Below are positions 8,202 to 14,476 of a stretch of 40,355 bases of DNA, one piece after another. Each line of letters starts with the position of its first letter. Positions within the stretch are counted from its first letter, which is position 1. Position numbers and translations under genes: made by a program. The DNA is taken from NCBI GenBank assembly GCA_023300125.1, contig JALZVY010000105.1:1-40355 (forward strand), in the 5' to 3' direction. Below the pieces are notes generated by a model. The model was not told the DNA's origin. It ran no database searches and worked only from the letters and a program-made list of their open reading frames with translations. This DNA is from Phycisphaera sp. Its GTDB lineage: Bacteria; Planctomycetota; Phycisphaerae; Phycisphaerales; Phycisphaeraceae.

Positions 8202-9122
8202 TTAGGCGGGCTGGGCAAAGTTTTTGACCTTGGTGCCACGGTCGATGCGCCGCATCAGGCCGCCGAGCACCTTACCCGGGGCGAGTTCGACGTATTGGCC
8301 GGGCAGGTTTTCGACGGCCCACTGCATGGACTGGGTCCAGCGTACGGGGTGGGTGAGCTGTTCGACCAGGCGCTGGCGGATGGATGCGGGGTCGGGGTCG
8401 TGGGGGCGGGCGGTGACGTTGGCGATCACCGGCACGGTGGGGTTGCTCCAGGTCACGTCTTCGAGGGCCTGGGCCAAGCGGTCGGCGGCGGGCTGCATCA
8501 GGGGGCTGTGGAAGGCTCCCGCGACGGTCAGCGGGATGGCTTTGAAGCCCGCCTCGTCCGCGGCGGCGGCGGCGCGTTCGCACGCATCGGCCGAGCCGCT
8601 GACGACCACCTGCATGGGGTTGTTGAAGTTTGCGGGCACCAGCACGCTGTCGCCGCGGGCTTTGTCGCACAGGGCGTTGACCGCTTCTTCGGTGACCTCG
8701 CCGGTGAGCGCGACCATGGTGCCGGGGTTGGCGTCGGCGGCGTCTTGCATGGCTTGCCCGCGCAGGCGTACGAGCTTGAGCCCGTCGGCGAAGTCGAAGC
8801 AGCCCGCCAGGTGCAGGGCGGTGAACTCTCCTAGGCTCAGCCCGGCCACCGCGTCCGGGCGGCTTGGCATGCCGGTGTCGACCAGGGCGCGGTGGCAAGC
8901 CACCGAGACGGTGTAGATCGCGGCCTGGGCGACGTCGGTTTTGTTCAGGTCCTCGGCGGGGCCTTCGAAGCAGAGCTTCTTGAGATCAAGCCCTAGCACG
9001 TCGTTGGCTTGGTCGAACACCTTGCGGGCAGCGTCGGATTGCTCGTGCCAGGCTTGGCCCATGCCGACGGCTTGCGCGCCCTGGCCGGGGCAGAGGATGG
9101 TGAGGGGGGCGGTGTCGGGCAT
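8202..9122 (-). CDS. fabD: Malonyl-CoA:ACP transacylase
   Basis: FabD transfers malonyl from CoA to ACP to supply the elongation unit. The 306-residue product has GQGAQ (13-17), the nucleophile Ser96 in GLSLGE, Arg121 for the malonyl carboxylate, and His205 in AGAFHSP. All catalytic residues are present and length is normal. It is separated from fabH by 183 bases that contain a large imperfect inverted repeat, so co-transcription with fabH must pass through that structure. Confidence 0.97.
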   Translation of the reverse strand: MPDTAPLTILCPGQGAQAVGMGQAWHEQSDAARKVFDQANDVLGLDLKKLCFEGPAEDLNKTDVAQAAIYTVSVACHRALVDTGMPSRPDAVAGLSLGEFTALHLAGCFDFADGLKLVRLRGQAMQDAADANPGTMVALTGEVTEEAVNALCDKARGDSVLVPANFNNPMQVVVSGSADACERAAAAADEAGFKAIPLTVAGAFHSPLMQPAADRLAQALEDVTWSNPTVPVIANVTARPHDPDPASIRQRLVEQLTHPVRWTQSMQWAVENLPGQYVELAPGKVLGGLMRRIDRGTKVKNFAQPA

Positions 9123-9160
9123 GGGAACGGTCCGTGGTCATCGAGGGAGTTATGAAGGCA

Positions 9161-9278
9161 CGCTCCGCTTTACCACAGAGGCACAGAGAACACAGAGGGC
9201 ACAGAGCAAGGCATGGGACACCACAGTTTTTGTCTTCCTCTGTGTTCTCTGTGCCCTCTGTGTCTCTGTGGTGGAGCG
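9161..9278. repeat. Imperfect inverted repeat built from CACAGAG units
   Basis: The left arm (9161-9206) contains four CACAGAG heptamers joined by one or two bases. The right arm (9238-9278) has four CTCTGTG heptamers in inverse order. Arms are near-complementary over about 35 bases, except that linker dinucleotides are swapped, with a 31-base loop. Outside lies a further CGCTCC/GGAGCG pairing. Similar ACAGAG-rich palindromes recur as dispersed elements in many bacterial genomes (recollection, not checked). It could form a long hairpin in the fabH-fabD transcript. Confidence 0.85.
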
Positions 9279-9305
9279 CAGCGTTCGGGGGTTGTGAGGC
9301 CGGAT

Positions 9306-10313
9306 CTACATCCGCCAAAGCGAAGTGGTCCACGCCATGCCGCCGCCGATGGCGCAGTAGAGCACCAGATCGCCTTCTTTGATCCGGCCTTCTTCGCGTG
9401 CTTCGTGCAGGCAGATCGCGGCGCTGGCGGCGCTGGTGTTGCCAAAGCGGTCGATGTTAATAAAGAGCTTTTCTTCGGGAAGCCCGAAGCGGTCGCGGGC
9501 CGATTCCAAGATGCGTTTGTTGCTCTGGTGGCTGATGACAAGGGCCAGGTCGTCGGCGGTGACACCCGCGGCGTCCAGGGCTTCTTGCATCATCCGCTGG
9601 GTGGTGGTGACCGCGAACTTGTAGACCTCGCGGCCGTTCATCTGCAGGGTGTTGTAGGCACCCGAAAAGCCTTCGGCGTCGGGTGGCAGATGCGATTCGT
9701 CACGCGGCACATACAGCTCGCCCCAGAGCCGGCCGTCGCTGTGCATGGCTTGGTGCAGGCAGCCACGTTGCGGATCGTCGACGGCTTGCAGCACCGCAGC
9801 GCCGGCCCCGTCGCCGAAGAGGATGCAGGTGCGGCGGTCGGTGTAGTCGACCAGTTGGCTGAGTGTTTCGGCGCCGATGACACCGACGGTGCGGTAGGCG
9901 CCGCTTTCAATGAGCGACGAGGCGACGTTTAAGGCGTAGACAAAGCCCGAGCAGGCGGCGGAGATGTCCATGGCCCCGGCGGGGGTGGCGCCCAACTCGG
10001 CCACGACGCGGGCGGCGGTGTTGGGGCAGACCATCTCGGGGGTCATGGTGGCCAGCAACACCATGTCCAGTTCGTCGGGCTTGAGGCCGGCGTTGTCCAG
10101 GGCTGAGCCAAGGGCTTCCCGGGCCAGGTCGCGCACGGTCTGCCCGTCCTCGACAATGCGCCGGGTCTTGATGCCGGTGCGCTGCGAAATCCAGGCGTCG
10201 GTGGTGTCCACGCGCTTGGCCAGGTCGTCGTTGGTGAGCACGCGCGGGGGCAGGCACACCCCGGTTCCGAGGATCGCGACGCCGCCTTCGTAGGCCGGGC
10301 GGCGGGCGCTCAC
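9306..10313 (-). CDS. fabH: 3-oxoacyl-[acyl-carrier-protein] synthase III (KAS III)
   Basis: KAS III starts fatty acid synthesis by condensing an acyl-CoA primer with malonyl-ACP. The 335-residue product has the Cys-His-Asn triad: Cys121 in AACSGF, His262 in HQSNKRI and Asn292 in GNTSAAS. HQSN replaces the commoner HQAN. The start is a GTG overlapping the plsX stop by four bases (GTGA, 10310-10313), which implies translational coupling in the plsX-fabH pair, the common bacterial order. Confidence 0.96.
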   Translation of the reverse strand: MSARRPAYEGGVAILGTGVCLPPRVLTNDDLAKRVDTTDAWISQRTGIKTRRIVEDGQTVRDLAREALGSALDNAGLKPDELDMVLLATMTPEMVCPNTAARVVAELGATPAGAMDISAACSGFVYALNVASSLIESGAYRTVGVIGAETLSQLVDYTDRRTCILFGDGAGAAVLQAVDDPQRGCLHQAMHSDGRLWGELYVPRDESHLPPDAEGFSGAYNTLQMNGREVYKFAVTTTQRMMQEALDAAGVTADDLALVISHQSNKRILESARDRFGLPEEKLFINIDRFGNTSAASAAICLHEAREEGRIKEGDLVLYCAIGGGMAWTTSLWRM

Positions 10314-11377
10314 GCCTTGCCGCCTTCTTCGTGCAGGGCTGCGGCGGCGCGCTTGATCTGCTTCTCGTCGTGCTGGATCAGGGCCTTGGAGATGGCCTCG
10401 TTCACGCCCTTGTTGGCGTACTCGCGGGCTTTGGCCACTGCGTTGGTGATGGTGCGGGCTTCGCTGCTGCCGTGGCAGATCATGCAGATGCCGTTGGCCC
10501 CAAGCAGGGGGGCTCCACCGAACTCGTGGTAGTCGTGCTTCTTGTAGATGCTTTTGACCACGGGTTCGAACTTCATCGCCAGGTCGGGATCGATTTCGAA
10601 GATCTCGTGGGCGATGGTGCGGAAGATGCCCACGCTCAGCCCTTCGGCGAGCTTGAGCACCACGTTCCCGGTGAAGCCTTCGGTGACGACGACGTTGGCC
10701 TTGCCTTCAAAGAGGTCTCGGCCTTCGACGTAGCCCGCGTAGTTGAGGTCTTCGTCGGCGCGGCACAGGGCGTTGGCTTCTTTGACCAGCGGCGTGCCTT
10801 TGGCTTCTTCGCCGCCGATGTTCATCACGCCCACGATGGGGTTGTCCACGCCCAGCAGTTTCTCGGCGTACACCCCGGCCATGACGGCGTATTGGTGCAG
10901 GTGGATGCCGCGGGGTTCGGGGTTGGCGCCCACGTCGCAGACGACCACCGGGCCGTGGAAGGTGGGCAGCACGATGGCGATGCCCGGGCGGTGCACGCCC
11001 GGGAGCCTGCGCATGTTCATCTGTGCGGCGGCCACGCACGCGCCGGTGTTGCCGGCGCTGATGATGATGTCGCAGTGCTGATCTTTGGCTTTTTTCTTGC
11101 TCCCCAGCCACGCCATGCGGGCGATGGAGCTGTCGGGCTTGGTGCGCAAAGCAGTCACCGGGGAATCAGCCATGCTGATCACCTGGGTAGTCGCTTCGAC
11201 CACAACCCTTTTGTCTTTGGAGAGTCCTGCTTCCGCGATTCCCTCGCGGATGATGGATTCGTCACCAATGAGGACCAACTCATCGCCTGCGTCGAGTAGT
11301 TCGACGGCGTTGAGTCCCCCATCCAGGATCGCATCCGGGGCGTGATCGCCGCCCATGACGTCTAGCGCGATTCGCAC
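10310..11377 (-). CDS. plsX: Phosphate acyltransferase PlsX
   Basis: PlsX converts acyl-ACP to acyl-phosphate, the acyl donor for PlsY at the first step of phospholipid synthesis. It is a peripheral membrane enzyme. The 355-residue product begins MRIALDVMGGDHAPD, the diagnostic PlsX N-terminus, and has SAGNTGA and ADVG-type glycine turns as in the family. The start is GTG (11375-11377). It lies 24 bases after rpmF and overlaps fabH by four bases, the classical rpmF-plsX-fabH arrangement. Confidence 0.96.
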   Translation of the reverse strand: MRIALDVMGGDHAPDAILDGGLNAVELLDAGDELVLIGDESIIREGIAEAGLSKDKRVVVEATTQVISMADSPVTALRTKPDSSIARMAWLGSKKKAKDQHCDIIISAGNTGACVAAAQMNMRRLPGVHRPGIAIVLPTFHGPVVVCDVGANPEPRGIHLHQYAVMAGVYAEKLLGVDNPIVGVMNIGGEEAKGTPLVKEANALCRADEDLNYAGYVEGRDLFEGKANVVVTEGFTGNVVLKLAEGLSVGIFRTIAHEIFEIDPDLAMKFEPVVKSIYKKHDYHEFGGAPLLGANGICMICHGSSEARTITNAVAKAREYANKGVNEAISKALIQHDEKQIKRAAAALHEEGGKA

Positions 11378-11401
11378 GGGCGGTGCCCTTTCGTAGATGT
11401 A

Positions 11402-11617
11402 TCAGGCGGTCTTGGACTTGGTGCCCAGAATCTTGAGCTCAAGGAAGAAGCCCGGGCGGTTGCCGTTGGGGGCCACGTATCCGGTTTCACGGCAGGCCGT
11501 GTGCGGAGCGCGGATCTCGCCGGAGTGGGGGCAGGTCACCGGGGCGGCGCTTTTCAGCGCGTGGTGCGAGCGTCCCTTGCGGGTCTGGGTCCGGGTTTTG
11601 CGTTGAACGGGGAGCAT
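11402..11617 (-). CDS. rpmF: 50S ribosomal protein L32, zinc site partly lost
   Basis: L32 is a small protein of the large ribosomal subunit. The 71-residue product has the basic L32 N-terminus (MLPVQRKTRTQ, then RKGRSHHALK) and the central TCPHSGEIRAPH segment. In zinc-binding L32 proteins two CxxC pairs hold the metal. Here each pair keeps only its first cysteine (CPHS and CRET), so zinc binding is unlikely. The C-terminal 20 residues form an extension not usual in short L32. An AGGA ribosome site lies nine bases before the ATG. It is the first gene of the rpmF-plsX-fab operon. Confidence 0.93.
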   Translation of the reverse strand: MLPVQRKTRTQTRKGRSHHALKSAAPVTCPHSGEIRAPHTACRETGYVAPNGNRPGFFLELKILGTKSKTA

Positions 11618-11708
11618 GGCCTAAGTCCTGTTTTTTTCGTCTTTTAGCGAAAATACGCTTTGAGATTCGAGGTCGGCGGTCTGGCGCGGCCATCGGGCCG
11701 AGCCGCAT

Positions 11709-11737
11709 ACGTTAAACCCCACCTGAGGTGGCGTCAA
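11709..11737 (-). promoter_or_regulatory. Candidate promoter of rpmF-plsX-fab operon
   Basis: On the minus strand TTGACG (11732-11737), a 17-base spacer and TAACGT (11709-11714) lie about 92 bases before the rpmF start. The -35 matches 5 of 6 consensus positions; the -10 is weaker. The spacer contains a palindrome (separate entry). Confidence 0.45.
11719..11731. promoter_or_regulatory. Palindrome inside promoter spacer, possible operator
   Basis: CCACCTGAGGTGG is a perfect 6+1+6 palindrome that fills most of the spacer between the -35 and -10 boxes of the presumed rpmF-plsX-fab promoter. This position suits a repressor site for fatty acid control. No regulator is identified. Confidence 0.4.
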
Positions 11738-11847
11738 ATCCTCGGGGGGTAAATACGCGTGGTGTTTTGGGGCTTGTGCGAGCGGGGGCCGACCCTTGGT
11801 TGGGGGCCGGCTCCCGCGTGTTGTTGCCGTGGCGTGAGGCTGCGGGG

Positions 11848-12870
11848 TTAGCGGCCGGCCGAGCGGCTTAAAAAGGCGTTTTGACGTGGGCTGAGCCACT
11901 TGCGGGCGGCGTCGCGGCTGCCTGGGGCCAGGGCGTTGATCTTGGTGAGCTGGGTGGCGTTAAGACCTGGGACCTGATGGATTTCAGGCCAGCGCTCGAG
12001 CTGCTTTTTCTGGTCCGAGGCCTTGGCCTGGCGGTAGCCTGAGTCGAGGGTGCCGCTGGGCATGGTTTGGACCTTGGTGCCTTCGGGGGTGTAGAGCTTG
12101 TCGCCGCAGTCTGCGGCGCGGGCGGTTTGGGCCAGGGTGTCCAAGGAAAGCAGCTTGGGGTCGTAGCGCACGCGGGTGACTTCGTGGCCGTCGAACCAGC
12201 CCGCTTCGGTGGATGCCACGCCTTCGAGCCCGCCGAGGCGGTACTCGCCGGACCAGTAGCAGTACATGGCGAAAGCGGCGGTTTTGTGCTGCGTTGGGTT
12301 GTTGTCCAGGACGATGGATTCCAAGTAGCGGGGCACGGGGCGCTGGGCTTTTTCCAGGGCTTGGGTCATGCGGGCGGCCACGGGGCCCAGGGTCCACACC
12401 CGGTCTTGGCGGGGCAGGATGTCTTGGCCTTGGGCGTTTAAGAAGCGGATGACCTGGTAGTTCCAGGTCGGTTCGTTGAACCGCTTCATGAGCTTGGGGT
12501 CGGTGCCCGACGAGCGGTTGTTGTAGACCACCACCGGGAGAAATTCGGTCTCGATGGCTTCGACCAGAAGCGGATCCGAGAGCACGGTGCGGCCGAAGTC
12601 TTGGCAGCCTGCGCATCCCGGGACTTCTTGGAAAAGCACCAGGACCGGCTTGCCGGTGGTCTCGCTTTGGGCCAGGGCGGCGTCGAGGTCGCGGCCCCAT
12701 TTCACCAGGCCCGTCTCCAGGGCGACCGGGGCCAAGGATGTGGGGGCGGTGTACGCGGCGGTGCGGGGAGCCGGGGCGGTGGGGGCGGCCTGGCTCTCGG
12801 GGCGGGCGCGGGCGACACCAAAGGCCAGCAGGCCGGCGGCCAGAAGCACGGTGAAGGAGAGTAATTTCAT
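11848..12870 (-). CDS. Secreted thioredoxin-like protein with MsrA-like C-terminal region
   Basis: This predicted exported protein has 340 residues. A Sec signal peptide (1-22) is followed by a thioredoxin-fold domain (about 55-180) whose active site is VPGCAGC (83-89, Cys86/Cys89) instead of the usual WCxxC. A region around 198-260 resembles peptide methionine sulfoxide reductase A: YCYWSGEYRLGGLEGV (from 203) parallels its GCFWG...E and PGV elements, and RVRYDPKLLS parallels its VxYDP strand. Cys204 would then be the reactive cysteine and Cys255 a possible partner. I recall a family of VPGUxxT thioredoxin-like (seleno)proteins to which a cysteine form could belong. A periplasmic disulfide or sulfoxide redox role is inferred. 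It is upstream of rpmF on the same strand but separated by 230 bases and a promoter. Confidence 0.75.
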   Translation of the reverse strand: MKLLSFTVLLAAGLLAFGVARARPESQAAPTAPAPRTAAYTAPTSLAPVALETGLVKWGRDLDAALAQSETTGKPVLVLFQEVPGCAGCQDFGRTVLSDPLLVEAIETEFLPVVVYNNRSSGTDPKLMKRFNEPTWNYQVIRFLNAQGQDILPRQDRVWTLGPVAARMTQALEKAQRPVPRYLESIVLDNNPTQHKTAAFAMYCYWSGEYRLGGLEGVASTEAGWFDGHEVTRVRYDPKLLSLDTLAQTARAADCGDKLYTPEGTKVQTMPSGTLDSGYRQAKASDQKKQLERWPEIHQVPGLNATQLTKINALAPGSRDAARKWLSPRQNAFLSRSAGR

Positions 12871-13050
12871 GATTGATGAGGGGTAAATAGGTAGTTGCGG
12901 GTCTGGGCGTGGCTAACCCCGCGGCGGGGAAGCTTATTCCTCGCAGGCACGCATGGCAGCCATCGGGCAGCAGGGCCTGCACGGGTGAAAGCCCCTCTGC
13001 GAACGCTGATACAGCATGCGTGAGGGGGTTTTTGTTCTGTTGTGAAGCTT

Positions 13051-13071
13051 CGTGAATCTGTTGGATTCACG
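13051..13071 (-). other. Perfect hairpin downstream of tRNA-Ala
   Basis: CGTGAATC (13051-13058) and GATTCACG (13064-13071) form an 8-bp stem with a 5-base loop, 73 bases beyond the tRNA-Ala 3' end. No T-run follows on the minus strand, so it is not a canonical terminator. It might be a processing or factor-dependent end. Confidence 0.4.
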
Positions 13072-13143
13072 CAGTGGGGCCGCCGGGGGGCTGCTTGGAC
13101 GAAGATGAGCCGGTGGGCCGTTGAGTCACGGCGAGACGGTGAA

Positions 13144-13216
13144 TGGAGCCGAGCGGGATCGAACCGCTAACCTCTGCATTGCGAACACAGCGCTCTCCCA
13201 ATTGAGCTACGGCCCC
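13144..13216 (-). tRNA. tRNA-Ala (anticodon CGC)
   Basis: This 73-nt cloverleaf has acceptor GGGGCCG/CGGCTCC with the G3-U70 wobble that marks alanine tRNAs, D-stem GCTC/GAGC, and an anticodon stem CTGTG/TGCAG with two G-U pairs. The loop TTCGCAA has anticodon CGC and reads GCG. The T-arm is AGCGG TTCGATC CCGCT. The discriminator is A and CCA is not encoded. Confidence 0.96.
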
Positions 13217-13230
13217 GGGTGGGGCGGGGC

Positions 13231-13259
13231 ATTGTGGCGGGCCGCGGGCTGTGGGTCAA
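13231..13259 (-). promoter_or_regulatory. Promoter of tRNA-Ala
   Basis: On the minus strand TTGACC (13254-13259), a 17-base spacer and CACAAT (13231-13236) are followed by a start expected about 8 bases before the tRNA. Spacing and position are ideal. Confidence 0.6.
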
Positions 13260-13271
13260 CCCGTCGGGGGG

Positions 13272-13299
13272 CTTGCACACGAACGGATGTCGGTGCAAG
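13272..13299. repeat. Inverted repeat upstream of tRNA-Ala promoter
   Basis: CTTGCAC (13272-13278) and GTGCAAG (13293-13299) are perfect inverted halves 14 bases apart, centred about 26 bases upstream of the -35 of the tRNA-Ala promoter. It may be a protein site for that promoter or for the divergent aldolase gene. Confidence 0.35.
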
Positions 13300-13352
13300 G
13301 GCCGGGCAGGCCGCGGCGCGGACGGGGCCGTTAAAGTCTGTCAGAAATGTTT

Positions 13353-13364
13353 GCGTGATCACGC
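13353..13364. promoter_or_regulatory. 12-bp palindrome upstream of aldolase gene
   Basis: GCGTGATCACGC is a perfect 12-base palindrome 80 bases before the aldolase ATG. An operator role is possible but no promoter boxes could be fixed with confidence next to it. Confidence 0.3.
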
Positions 13365-13444
13365 GTGGCGTTTGTCGCCTGTGATCGTCTCGTGCGGCGT
13401 GTACGCGTCGCCTGTCTCTATCTCCACTCCTTGCGGATCCGACC

Positions 13445-14113
13445 ATGCCCACCGGCGACCTGCCCACGCTCTTCCCCGACGCGATGCTCCAGCGAATCAC
13501 CCGGGCCCGGGTGGTGGCGGGCTTTGCCATCGACGACATCTCGACCGCGGTGCCGTTGGCCAAGGCGCTGCTGGCAGGTGGGATTGATGTCATCGAGCTG
13601 ATGCTGCGGACCGACGCGGGCATTGAGGCGGTGCGCGAAATCGCCCAAAACGTCCCTGAAATGCTGGTTGGGGTGGGTACGGTGCTGCGCCCGGATCAGG
13701 TGTCGGCGGTGCACGCGGCGGGGGCTCATTTTGCGGTGTCGCCGGGGTTTAACCCGTCGGTGGTCACGGCGGCCCGTGATCTGGGGCTGGCCTTTGCCCC
13801 GGGCGTGGCAACGCCTACGGACCTTGAGGCCGCGATCGAACTGGGATGCCGTTTTGTGAAGTTGTTTCCGGCTGCGGGGCTGGGTGGGGTGGACTACCTC
13901 AAAAGCATGGCGGCCCCTTATGCGCCGCTGGGCATCAAGTATTTCCCGCTGGGAGGTGTCAACCCCGACAATATGAAGAGCTACCTCGCGTGCGATGCGG
14001 TGGCGGCGGTGGGGGGCTCGTGGATCGCCAGCGCTCCTTTGATCGCGGCGGGCGACTGGGCGGGCCTGACGGCGCGGGCGGCGGACGCGGTGCGCATCGC
14101 CTCGGAAAGCTGA
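13445..14113 (+). CDS. eda: KDPG/KHG aldolase family protein
   Basis: This is a class I aldolase that cleaves 2-keto-3-deoxy-6-phosphogluconate (or 4-hydroxy-2-oxoglutarate) to pyruvate plus glyceraldehyde-3-phosphate (or glyoxylate). The 222-residue TIM barrel has Glu51 in ELMLRT, the GVGTV strand (76-80), Lys139 as Schiff-base lysine in RFVKLFPA, GGV near 170 and GGSW (190-193) for phosphate. Length and motifs fit Eda. No Entner-Doudoroff dehydratase is next to it, so the substrate could be another 2-keto-3-deoxy sugar acid. No Shine-Dalgarno is visible. It stands alone between tRNA-Ala and the PilM operon. Confidence 0.88.
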   Translation: MPTGDLPTLFPDAMLQRITRARVVAGFAIDDISTAVPLAKALLAGGIDVIELMLRTDAGIEAVREIAQNVPEMLVGVGTVLRPDQVSAVHAAGAHFAVSPGFNPSVVTAARDLGLAFAPGVATPTDLEAAIELGCRFVKLFPAAGLGGVDYLKSMAAPYAPLGIKYFPLGGVNPDNMKSYLACDAVAAVGGSWIASAPLIAAGDWAGLTARAADAVRIASES

Positions 14114-14476
14114 ACGCGGTCCTCGCCAGGGGGGTGGGGCGGCCACGGCCGACGCCCGGCTGCCGATAACAGCGCGGAGGGTCCCAGGGGCAAATAACGC
14201 TTGACCTCAGGACGTCCTCGGTTTTTAATGCTGTGGTAACGGTTTACGGGATACCTTCCCGTCGCCGGGACACGCCGCCGATCCATCCATCTTCCCCCGC
14301 GCACGGCAGGCGTCCCCACGAACCATAAGGATGTGGTGTAATTGGCGGTTGGTTGAATTCGGACACCCTCCGGAACGCCCCCTCGGGGCTGGAACGCCAC
14401 ACTGTCGACCCCCTGTTTCCTGCACGCCCTCTGGTCCGTCCGGGACCACGTCGCCCCTTCACTGGAATTTCATCGC
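14114..14476. other. Intergenic region and leader of PilM operon
   Basis: These 363 bases hold no gene that I can support. They contain the promoter at 14201-14229 and, downstream of it, a leader of about 240 bases with a small GC hairpin (GCCCC/GGGGC, 14377-14389). Confidence 0.5.
14201..14229 (+). promoter_or_regulatory. Strong sigma-70-type promoter of PilM operon
   Basis: TTGACC (14201-14206), a 17-base spacer and TTTAAT (14224-14229) match 5 of 6 consensus positions in each box. Transcription would start near 14236 and run into the PilM-like gene with a leader of about 240 bases. Confidence 0.65.

Noticed and set aside
9134-9382. Short frames through the CACAGAG repeat that read as HRE/TEG-type repeats.
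   Set aside because: They are translations of a non-coding inverted repeat; such peptides appear wherever this repeat occurs.
11782-11817. Imperfect GC hairpin downstream of the VPGC thioredoxin gene as a terminator.
   Set aside because: No U-tract follows on the minus strand and the stem has a mismatch.
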